From Promethearchaeota archaeon (lineage in GTDB: Archaea; Asgardarchaeota; Lokiarchaeia; Sigynarchaeales; SOKP01): a DNA stretch of 6,154 nucleotides. Of this stretch, positions 1 to 5,703 are shown in pieces. Where the stretch lies: positions 1 to 6,154 of the forward strand of contig JAHLWV010000137.1 in the NCBI GenBank assembly GCA_019057735.1, in the 5' to 3' direction. The stretch's first letter is position 1. Each line of letters opens with the position of its first letter. Under the pieces are notes generated by a model. That model saw only the letters and a list, made by a program, of their open reading frames with translations. It searched no databases and had not been told where the DNA came from. Position numbers and translations under genes: made by a program.

Positions 1-382
1 GAGATTCGTTCGTAGCTTTACCAATTTTTCCAAGTGAAGTAACTACGGCAGTTCTAATAGAGGTTTCATTATCAGAAGAACACTTAGACAATTTTGGTAT
101 TGCAGATTCGGCAAGTTTTCCTATTTTTCCTAAAGATCTAGCTGCCTCTCGACGGATACTCCAATCTTCATCATCTAGGTATTCAGTTATTTTAAGTACT
201 GCATTTTCTCCAGATTTCTCTCCTATTTCACCTAAAACAAATATTGAATTGAATGTGATAGAACGGATTTCACTATCCATATTTTTTATTACTTCACCAA
301 TAACGGATGAATCTTTTTCAATTCTTGATAAAACCAAATCAATTCTTGCATCCCTTAACAATTGTTCTAAAGAAGCTGACAT
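1..382 (-). CDS. HEAT-repeat protein, C-terminus cut by the window edge
   Basis: An open frame runs from ATG at 382 leftward off the window, giving 127 visible residues with no stop. It holds at least three helical HEAT units. The conserved second-helix motifs are SEIRSITFNSIFVLGEIG (37-54), WSIRREAARSLGKIG (74-88) and TSIRTAVVTSLGKIG (107-121); the IR pairs at 39, 76 and 109 are 37 and 33 residues apart, as expected for HEAT repeats of the PBS-lyase type. These repeats form a curved protein-binding surface and carry no catalytic residues. There is no signal peptide or membrane segment, so it should be cytoplasmic. The gene starts 11 bp after livF behind a near-perfect ribosome binding site, so it is very probably the fifth cistron of the transporter operon. 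An adaptor or regulatory role on the ATPases is inference only. The remaining length and any fused domain lie outside the window. Confidence 0.85.
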   Translation of the reverse strand, partial: MSASLEQLLRDARIDLVLSRIEKDSSVIGEVIKNMDSEIRSITFNSIFVLGEIGEKSGENAVLKITEYLDDEDWSIRREAARSLGKIGKLAESAIPKLSKCSSDNETSIRTAVVTSLGKIGKATNES

Positions 383-386
383 TTTT

Positions 387-392
387 TATCAC
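387..392 (-). promoter_or_regulatory. Strong ribosome binding site of the HEAT-repeat gene
   Basis: On the minus strand AAGGTGAT precedes ATG at 382 by 4-5 bases. GGTGAT matches the canonical archaeal anti-Shine-Dalgarno complement. The site begins right at the livF stop codon, which argues for independent, efficient initiation on the same transcript and fixes the start of the HEAT gene. Confidence 0.75.
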
Positions 393-393
393 C

Positions 394-1107
394 TTATATT
401 CCTAGATAGACTTTTTTAATTCGAGGTTCTTTTTCTAACTGTTCTTTTGTGCCCCTCATTTCTATTTTGCCTTCTTCCAATAGATGTATGGTTTCACCAA
501 CTTCCATTGCTAATATGGCATCTTGTTCAACTAATAAGGTTGTAGTCCCCTCTTTTTTAATCTTATTTACTGCTTCAAATATTCTATCCTTTATTTTAGG
601 AGCTAAACCTAATGAAGGTTCATCTAATAAAAGTAATTTTGGATTTGCCATAATTGCACGACCGATTGCGAGCATTTGTTGTTCGCCTCCACTCAACGTT
701 CCTGCTCTTTGTTTTTTCCTTTCTTTAAGGCGGGGGAAAACTTCAAATACGAAATCTAATAACTCACGAAATCTTTTTTTATCTTTTAATGTATATGCCC
801 CCATTTCTAGGTTTTCCATTACGCTCATATCGTAAAATAAGCGCCGACGCTCGGGACAATGAGCTATTCCTTTTTTGGCGATTTTATGAGCTTTTAAGCC
901 GTCAATTCTTTCTCCCAAAAATTCAATTTTTCCTCTATCTGGTTCTTCTAATCCAGATATAACTCTGAGAAGAGTTGATTTTCCCGCTCCGTTAGGACCG
1001 ATAACGGCATCCAGAACTCCCTCTTCTATCGTTAAGTTAATTTCTTCGAGAGCTCTAGCTTTTCCATAATAATGATATATTTTTCTCATTTCAAGCAAGT
1101 TGTTCAC
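394..1107 (-). CDS. livF: Branched-chain amino acid-type ABC transporter ATPase LivF
   Basis: This is the second cytoplasmic ATPase of the LivHMGF importer, 237 aa, the usual LivF length. Visible motifs are Walker A GPNGAGKS (37-44), a Q-loop in which Glu86 replaces Gln within PERRR (LivF normally has PEGRR), signature LSGGEQQ (138-144), Walker B LLLLDEP (158-164) and a switch loop VEQD in which Gln195 stands where other ABC ATPases have His. The Glu and Gln substitutions are the LivF family norm (E. coli LivF also has PEGRR and VEQN). It ends in YLGI, as LivF proteins end in YLG. The GTG start at 1107 has an AGGA seven bases upstream. A TTG at 1098 is equally credible, because it lies five bases after GGAAGTGA and gives the family-typical N-terminus MLEMRKIYHYYG. 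It overlaps the end of livG by 17 bp, or 8 bp with the TTG start, indicating translational coupling. Confidence 0.96.
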   Translation of the reverse strand: MNNLLEMRKIYHYYGKARALEEINLTIEEGVLDAVIGPNGAGKSTLLRVISGLEEPDRGKIEFLGERIDGLKAHKIAKKGIAHCPERRRLFYDMSVMENLEMGAYTLKDKKRFRELLDFVFEVFPRLKERKKQRAGTLSGGEQQMLAIGRAIMANPKLLLLDEPSLGLAPKIKDRIFEAVNKIKKEGTTTLLVEQDAILAMEVGETIHLLEEGKIEMRGTKEQLEKEPRIKKVYLGI

Positions 1108-1834
1108 TTCCTTTTCCTAAATACGCTTCTAACACAATTTTGTTGTTTGCAACCTCTTGTGGAGGGCCTTCGGTTATATATTTACCTTGGTGCATAGCAA
1201 CGACTCTAGGCACTAGGTGCATTAATTCTCGTAAAACATGTCCCGTCATAAAAACAGTTACTCCATCATCATGCAATCTTATTATCAAATCTGTTATACC
1301 CTTTTGTTCTTCGTGAGAAAGCCCGCTAAATGGCTCATCTAAAAGAAGTAATTGAGGATTAGTGCCTAATGCTTTTCCTATTTGCAATTTTCTCAAATCA
1401 CCATGAGGTAATATTATGGGAGGTATTCTTGCTTTGTCAACGAGGCCAACTGCAGCTAAAATAGAACTCGCGTATTCGTCTATCCCATATTCTTTAGCTA
1501 CTTTTTTACCTCTTGGTGAAAGGCAAGATACTGCTATGTTATCTAAAAGCGTCATAAACCGAAACGATCTTACAATTTGAAAAGTTCTAGCGATCCCCAA
1601 ATTTACAATTTTATTAGGTTTCATACCTGTTATATCACGACCATCAAACCTAACCGTCCCCGAATTGGGTTTCTCTAATCCTGAAATTAAGTTAAATAAA
1701 GTAGTTTTTCCAGCTCCATTAGGGCCAATTAAACCCGTAAATTCTCCACGTCTTACTTCAAAACTAAAATCGTTAACAGCTGTCAAACCACTATATTTTT
1801 TTGTTAAATTTTTTACTTCTAAAAGCACTCCCAT
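1091..1834 (-). CDS. livG: Branched-chain amino acid-type ABC transporter ATPase LivG, divergent signature
   Basis: This is the first ATPase of the importer, 247 aa from ATG 1834 (LivG is usually about 250). Motifs are Walker A GPNGAGKT (37-44), Q-loop RTFQ with Gln86, Walker B LLLLDEP (162-168) and switch His199. The C-terminal region around EAYLG is typical of the family. The ABC signature is unusual: LPHGD at 142-146, where E. coli LivG has LAYGQ. The segment after it reads LRK instead of QRR, and the switch loop reads TGHV instead of IEHD. Walker motifs and the switch His are intact, so the protein should bind ATP, while the site using its signature is probably weak. The frame extends to a TTG at 1849, but GGAG at 1844-1847 lies inside that extension, nine bases before ATG 1834, and MGVLLEVKNL matches the family start. 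It follows livM after 46 bp and overlaps livF. Confidence 0.95.
   Translation of the reverse strand: MGVLLEVKNLTKKYSGLTAVNDFSFEVRRGEFTGLIGPNGAGKTTLFNLISGLEKPNSGTVRFDGRDITGMKPNKIVNLGIARTFQIVRSFRFMTLLDNIAVSCLSPRGKKVAKEYGIDEYASSILAAVGLVDKARIPPIILPHGDLRKLQIGKALGTNPQLLLLDEPFSGLSHEEQKGITDLIIRLHDDGVTVFMTGHVLRELMHLVPRVVAMHQGKYITEGPPQEVANNKIVLEAYLGKGSEQLA
1104..1111 (-). promoter_or_regulatory. Ribosome binding site inside livG for livF
   Basis: Minus-strand GGAAGTGA differs by one base from the ideal GGAGGTGA and lies within the last codons of livG. It is five bases before TTG 1098 and overlaps the GTG at 1107, so it favours the TTG as the true livF start. The AGGA at 1115-1118 would instead serve the GTG. 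Confidence 0.5.
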
Positions 1835-1843
1835 TTTAAAAAA

Positions 1844-1847
1844 CTCC
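1844..1847 (-). promoter_or_regulatory. Ribosome binding site deciding the livG start
   Basis: Minus-strand GGAG is nine bases upstream of ATG 1834. It would be coding if the TTG at 1849 were used, so it supports the shorter protein. Confidence 0.65.
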
Positions 1848-1880
1848 AAAATTTAAATTTTACAAATTATTTTATTATCA

Positions 1881-2888
1881 TTACCTTCCTAATAGAATAT
1901 CCCAGTAATCTTTTAAATGTTCTAAGGCTGATTTTAATACTCCCCCCGAGGCAAATCGAATAAAAACTATAAGAATAATTGAAAAAATAAGGAGGTTTAT
2001 CTCAGAAAATTCTACAAAAAATGCACTCAAAAATACAAAAAGGAAACCTCCAACTGCAGCACCAGATATCGTAGCCAATCCCCCTAATGCAGCCATAATT
2101 ATCGCATAAAAGGAATATAATGGTTGAAATATCAAAGGACTTATTGATCTATTAAACATTGCATATAATCCACCTGCCAAACCTGCAAATAATCCACTGA
2201 TCATAAATGCAATAATCTTATATTTTGTTATATTTATTCCTGCTGCCTCTGATCCCGTCTCATCATCTCGTATTGATTTAAATATTGTTCCAATATTGAG
2301 TTTTGTTATACGAATTAAAACTATAAAAGTTATTATCATGAAAATTAAGACTAGATAAAATATATCAAGAGTATTAGAAGATATTGCTGGAATACCTGAT
2401 ATTCCCTCATCCCCATGTAAAATAGGTTTTAAAGGAGCTAACCCAAATAATCGTTGAAATATTATTCCAAGAACCAGAGTACCCAACGCAAGGTAAGGCC
2501 CTTTTAATCTTAAGGTGACATAACCAAGGCAAAAGCCTATTAATACTGAAATAAGAACACCTAACAACAAAGCACTTGTCCAATGGAAATTATTATATTT
2601 TAGCAATTGGGCGGTGGTATATCCCGAGATTCCTAAGAAAATAGCGTGTCCGAAACTTACTTTACCCGTAAATCCCGCAAGCAAATCCCAACTTGCAGCA
2701 TAAATTGAATAAATCATAGCAAGTATGAATAATCCTAAAAAGTACGAGTTGGTCGTTACTAAAGGGAAGGAAAGTAAACCAAGAACACATACTATCGTGA
2801 GAGCTCCTTTAAAGTCTCTTATCCAATATTTAAAATAATTTGGAAATCCAATTACTTTTTCTCGAATCCTTTGAGTTTTAGTTGGCAT
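1881..2888 (-). CDS. livM: Branched-chain amino acid-type ABC transporter permease LivM
   Basis: This is an integral membrane permease of 335 aa that forms the translocation path together with LivH. Family hallmarks are WDLLAGFTGKVSFGHA (67-82), LRLKGPYLALGT (126-137), the cytoplasmic coupling loop IRDDETGSEAAGIN (206-219) that contacts an ATPase, the LFAGLAGGLYA segment (233-243) and LGGLATISGAAVGG (268-281). About nine hydrophobic stretches are visible, around 29-46, 50-66, 82-96, 104-124, 130-146, 174-193, 226-245, 255-275 and 278-312. A basic, non-hydrophobic N-terminus of about 28 residues precedes the first helix. ATG 2888 has minus-strand GGGTG six bases upstream (2895-2899). It lies 54 bp after livH and 46 bp before livG; neither gap shows a TATA-like element, so it is read as part of the same operon. 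Confidence 0.96.
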   Translation of the reverse strand: MPTKTQRIREKVIGFPNYFKYWIRDFKGALTIVCVLGLLSFPLVTTNSYFLGLFILAMIYSIYAASWDLLAGFTGKVSFGHAIFLGISGYTTAQLLKYNNFHWTSALLLGVLISVLIGFCLGYVTLRLKGPYLALGTLVLGIIFQRLFGLAPLKPILHGDEGISGIPAISSNTLDIFYLVLIFMIITFIVLIRITKLNIGTIFKSIRDDETGSEAAGINITKYKIIAFMISGLFAGLAGGLYAMFNRSISPLIFQPLYSFYAIIMAALGGLATISGAAVGGFLFVFLSAFFVEFSEINLLIFSIILIVFIRFASGGVLKSALEHLKDYWDILLGR

Positions 2889-2942
2889 TTATGACACCCT
2901 TTTTTAGTTTTACTTATTGATAATTGATATTTTGATGAATTA

Positions 2943-3812
2943 TTAATCTAGTTCTTTTTTACCAAACAAACCTCTTGGTCTTATTAATAAAATGACTATC
3001 AACACAATTATAGGCATGAGGGTTGATATAAGGGGATGGATAAAATACACTGTGTAAATTCTAACATAACCCAGAATAAACGCACCAATTAAACTTCCTT
3101 TTAGGCTACCCATACCACCGAGAATGACTATTGCTATAGAATCAGTCAATACTACCCACCCAAGATAAGGTGCAACCCTATCGAGTGGTGCATAAAAAAC
3201 TGCTGCTAAACCGGCTAAAAACGCCGAGATCATTACAGTATACATTACTACTCTATTAACATTTATACCCATTAAACTAGCAGCTTCTCGATCTTGAGAG
3301 ACAGCTCTTATAGATTTTCCCAATCGTGATTTATTTATAAAGGCTATCAAGATGAAAATTATTAGAAGTGAAACAACTATTAAGATTATTTGATGTAATT
3401 GAACTCGAACTCCCAGAATAAGAAATTTTTGGCCCCAGATCGTAGATATCGATTGTGTTCGGGGTTCAAATACACCTACCAATTGTTCGGCGAAAAAGCC
3501 AAAGGCAAAGGTGCCAATCATGACGCCTACTTCATTATCCTGTAGTGGTTTAATTAATAATATATATAATAGCATTCCGATAATTACAATTAAGATTAAC
3601 GCTATGGACATCCCTAATAAAAATCCAAAATCACCCGGAATAAGTATAAAATATAACCAAACAAAGTAAAAAATGTATGTGGATAACACATAAAACGCTC
3701 CATGACCTAAATTTAGAATATTTCCTACTCCATAGACCAAGGAATAGCCCATAGCTAATAACGCATATACAGAGCTCTGAACAAGACCGTATATTAGAAA
3801 TTCAATAATCAA
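2943..3812 (-). CDS. livH: Branched-chain amino acid-type ABC transporter permease LivH
   Basis: This is the partner permease of LivM, 289 aa, the normal LivH length. It shows the LivH pattern: SVYALLAMGYSLVYGVGNILN (14-34) followed by LGHGAFY, the coupling loop AVSQDREAASLMGINVNRV (170-188), FLAGLAAVFYAP (198-209), ILGGMGSLKGS (230-240) and the terminal RPRGLFG (278-284). About eight hydrophobic segments cover most of the chain. The start is TTG at 3812: an in-frame stop lies 18 bases upstream, AAGGA lies nine bases upstream (3822-3826), and the next Met would remove the conserved first helix. It is the first gene of the leftward operon and is divergent from the binding-protein gene. Confidence 0.96.
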   Translation of the reverse strand: MIIEFLIYGLVQSSVYALLAMGYSLVYGVGNILNLGHGAFYVLSTYIFYFVWLYFILIPGDFGFLLGMSIALILIVIIGMLLYILLIKPLQDNEVGVMIGTFAFGFFAEQLVGVFEPRTQSISTIWGQKFLILGVRVQLHQIILIVVSLLIIFILIAFINKSRLGKSIRAVSQDREAASLMGINVNRVVMYTVMISAFLAGLAAVFYAPLDRVAPYLGWVVLTDSIAIVILGGMGSLKGSLIGAFILGYVRIYTVYFIHPLISTLMPIIVLIVILLIRPRGLFGKKELD

Positions 3813-3824
3813 TTCAATTCTTCC

Positions 3825-3955
3825 TTCTCAATTTTGTTAATACAATAAGATCCAAGCAAATTGTCTTATTTAAAAATTTCTCAATATTAAAATGTATTAG
3901 ATTACATTCTATAAAAAGGTTACTTTCAATTAATCATTATGATAAAATTTGAGAA
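3825..3955. repeat. Three copies of a TTGAGAA box in the divergent intergenic region
   Basis: TTGAGAA occurs on the minus strand at 3825-3831 and 3878-3884 and on the plus strand at 3949-3955, so the last two form an inverted pair about 64 bp apart. The minus copy at 3878-3884 sits directly before the proposed livH TATA box, and that at 3825-3831 touches the livH ribosome binding site. A regulator-binding role is possible but unproven; the unit is only 7 bp. Confidence 0.35.
3867..3874 (-). promoter_or_regulatory. Putative archaeal TATA box for the livHMGF operon
   Basis: Minus-strand TTTAAATA matches the archaeal consensus TTTA(A/T)ATA exactly and is preceded by purine-rich GAGAAA as a possible BRE. 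Transcription would begin near 3846, leaving a leader of about 35 bases before TTG 3812. A second candidate, TTTTTATAG at 3909-3917 on the same strand, would give a leader of about 75 bases. The sequence is AT-rich, so chance matches are possible. Confidence 0.5.
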
Positions 3956-4007
3956 TTTAATATTCCTTCTGCGAATATTTTTTACCTATTTTCTTAATTT
4001 GCAAATC

Positions 4008-4015
4008 TTTATATA
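4008..4015 (+). promoter_or_regulatory. Archaeal TATA box of the substrate-binding protein gene
   Basis: TTTATATA fits the archaeal TATA consensus exactly, with GCAAATC upstream as a possible BRE. Expected initiation is about 25 bases downstream, near 4037-4039, giving a leader of roughly 38 bases to ATG 4077. Its position relative to the gene is ideal, which makes it the better supported of the two divergent promoters. Confidence 0.65.
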
Positions 4016-4060
4016 GTAGTTTATCTAATTTATTTAATAGTAAAAATCTAAACATAAATA

Positions 4061-4065
4061 AAGGT
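4061..4065 (+). promoter_or_regulatory. Ribosome binding site of the substrate-binding protein gene
   Basis: AAGGT lies 11 bases before ATG 4077. It overlaps the in-frame TTG at 4065, so that TTG cannot have a ribosome binding site here, and ATG 4077 is preferred. Confidence 0.55.
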
Positions 4066-4076
4066 TGAAAATTAAA

Positions 4077-5600
4077 ATGGAAAAATTAACAAAAAGAATT
4101 TTAGCAATTGTCGTTATTGTCGTTATTGGAGTATCGGTTGGTGTTACCGTATGGTTTCTCGTGGCACCCTATTCATGGGGAGCTAAAGATTGCCCTGGTG
4201 CACCTGCTGGCATAACTGAAGACCAAATCATCCGAATAGGTGTAGCAGGTGATACGAAACGTATACATGGGGAGGGTCAGGTTCATGGAGCGTGGCTCGC
4301 TGCTTATCAAATTAACACTGGGACCGGATCGATAGGATCTCAATATCCTGGTGGAGGTATCTTAATCAATGGGAAGCGATATTATATTGGTATAACCTCT
4401 GAAGATACTGATGAGGCAAACCCCGTTTTAGATACTTCAAAAGGTAAAGCTGCAGCAGATAGACTTGTATACTATAAAGATGTGCAATTTGCTTGCGGAG
4501 GGTTTAGAACCGAATCCTTGTTAGCTTACCGAGATGTCTTCATGGATAATGCGATCCCATTCATTAACATTGGTTCTGCAACAGATTCGTTTACCGAAGA
4601 TGTACTTAACAATTATGAGCAATACAAATACTTTTTCCAGCTTACCCCCATTAAAGGCACTGATTTGGCAAAGGAATTGATTGCATTGATATTAACTTCT
4701 GCAATTATTGCAACTGTTATTCCAGAAATCTATGGTTTAGGTGGATATGGATCCCCTGTAATAAGGTTCGGTTTTGTGAGAGAGAGTTTAGAATGGACAG
4801 AGGGATTTGCTGAGGCAATAACAAGTTATTTAACGAATGCAACTGGAGCAAATACAGCAATGGTTATGACATATACGGGTGTGGATATCGAAATCCCTCA
4901 AGATATAGGACCAACCGAAATGGATGCCCACTGGGCTACGCTTGATGCTGCTAACACCCAGATTGTAATTCCAATCATATCTGGTGAAGCAGGATTAGTA
5001 TTTAGCAATTCCTATGGAGATAATGAACCGGGTATGATACCTATAGGAATAAATGTAATGTCTCAGGATTCTGCTTACTGGACGCAAACCAATGGAAGAT
5101 GTGAGTATGGCATTACATTAGAATCGGTTATACGTACAAATAAAACATCCTATACCATAGACATATGGGACGATTATGTAGCTAAATGGGGCGATATGCC
5201 GATTTATACCGCAGTGGGAGGCTTTGATGCGGTCTCACAATATGCTTGGGCAATTAATACTTCACAATCCTTAAATCCCGATACCATTGTGTTAACTTTG
5301 GAATCCATGACGACTACTAATTCAGTGGAAGGATGGTCTTCTTTTGGTGCATATGATAATGCAGACACTCCACCAAATGATAAAACAAGGCATTGTATCG
5401 TTGAAGGCTGGCCTTATGGAACTGCTCTTGCTATACAGTGGATTAATGAGACTAAATGGTTAGTTCCTGGTGTTGGGATATATCCCAGTGGTGCTTGGGC
5501 TCAAGCTTTAGGACAAGTAGCGCCACTTACTTATTCTCTTGTTGGTATGGAAAGCGTTAGGTATCCAAGCTGGGGATTGAACTCATACCTTCCACCCTAA
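4077..5600 (+). CDS. Membrane-anchored LivJ-like (type I) substrate-binding protein of the ABC importer
   Basis: This is the extracellular receptor that should feed LivHM, 507 aa from ATG 4077; a TTG at 4065 would add four residues. KR at 6-7 is followed by a hydrophobic helix at 8-30. No lipobox is present (Cys39 follows AKD, well past the helix), so an uncleaved N-terminal anchor is likely, as in many archaeal binding proteins. The bilobed type I fold is indicated by IIRIGVAGDT (51-60), GAWLAAYQIN (71-80), INGKRYYIGITSEDTDEAN (97-115), the ligand-region segments CGGFRTES (140-147) and NIGSATDSF (164-172), and the C-terminal YTAVGGFDAVSQYAWAI (377-393). It is much longer than the E. coli LivJ mature protein (about 345 aa). 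Four cysteines (39, 140, 342, 440) could form disulfides. Sequons at Asn254, 355, 394 and 457 fit a glycosylated exoprotein. The ligand is unknown. It is divergent from livH and monocistronic. Confidence 0.9.
   Translation: MEKLTKRILAIVVIVVIGVSVGVTVWFLVAPYSWGAKDCPGAPAGITEDQIIRIGVAGDTKRIHGEGQVHGAWLAAYQINTGTGSIGSQYPGGGILINGKRYYIGITSEDTDEANPVLDTSKGKAAADRLVYYKDVQFACGGFRTESLLAYRDVFMDNAIPFINIGSATDSFTEDVLNNYEQYKYFFQLTPIKGTDLAKELIALILTSAIIATVIPEIYGLGGYGSPVIRFGFVRESLEWTEGFAEAITSYLTNATGANTAMVMTYTGVDIEIPQDIGPTEMDAHWATLDAANTQIVIPIISGEAGLVFSNSYGDNEPGMIPIGINVMSQDSAYWTQTNGRCEYGITLESVIRTNKTSYTIDIWDDYVAKWGDMPIYTAVGGFDAVSQYAWAINTSQSLNPDTIVLTLESMTTTNSVEGWSSFGAYDNADTPPNDKTRHCIVEGWPYGTALAIQWINETKWLVPGVGIYPSGAWAQALGQVAPLTYSLVGMESVRYPSWGLNSYLPP
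4108..4128 (+). repeat. Short tandem repeat inside the signal-anchor helix
   Basis: The 9-base unit TTGTCGTTA occurs twice in perfect tandem plus three bases of a third copy. It keeps the frame and encodes the repeated Val-Val-Ile of the binding protein's membrane anchor, so copy-number change would lengthen or shorten the helix by three residues without a frameshift. Confidence 0.8.
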
Positions 5601-5612
5601 AAAAATTTTAAC

Positions 5613-5623
5613 TTTTTTTTTTT
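5613..5623 (+). terminator. T-run terminator after the substrate-binding protein gene
   Basis: Eleven consecutive T residues begin 13 bases after the stop codon, typical of archaeal intrinsic termination, which needs a T-rich tract and not a strong hairpin. An A7 run at 5599-5605 reads as T7 on the other strand and may end the convergent gene, making this a possible two-way terminator. The rest of 5601-5703 shows nothing else recognisable. Confidence 0.7.
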
Positions 5624-5703
5624 AATTTAATAATATGAATAATTTAGTTAATTTATATCGAATTGAAGCCATCGTGCTAAAATGTAAGTCTTATTCCGTA
5701 TAA

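Noticed and set aside
449..835. Plus-strand open frame of 128 codons opposite livF
   Set aside because: It lies wholly inside the strongly conserved livF gene, has no family resemblance and has a low-complexity Ser/Asn-rich composition, as expected of an antisense shadow.
1835..1849. TTG start at 1849 giving LivG five extra residues
   Set aside because: The GGAG ribosome binding site lies inside this stretch and the family N-terminus begins at ATG 1834.
1665..1856. Plus-strand open frame of 63 codons opposite livG
   Set aside because: It is antisense to the Walker A region of livG and has no recognisable product.
4065..4076. TTG start at 4065 for the binding protein
   Set aside because: The only Shine-Dalgarno-like sequence overlaps this TTG and is placed for ATG 4077 instead.
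4182..4193. Lipoprotein cleavage at Cys39 of the binding protein
   Set aside because: The residues before it are AKD, not a lipobox, and the Cys lies about nine residues past the hydrophobic helix.
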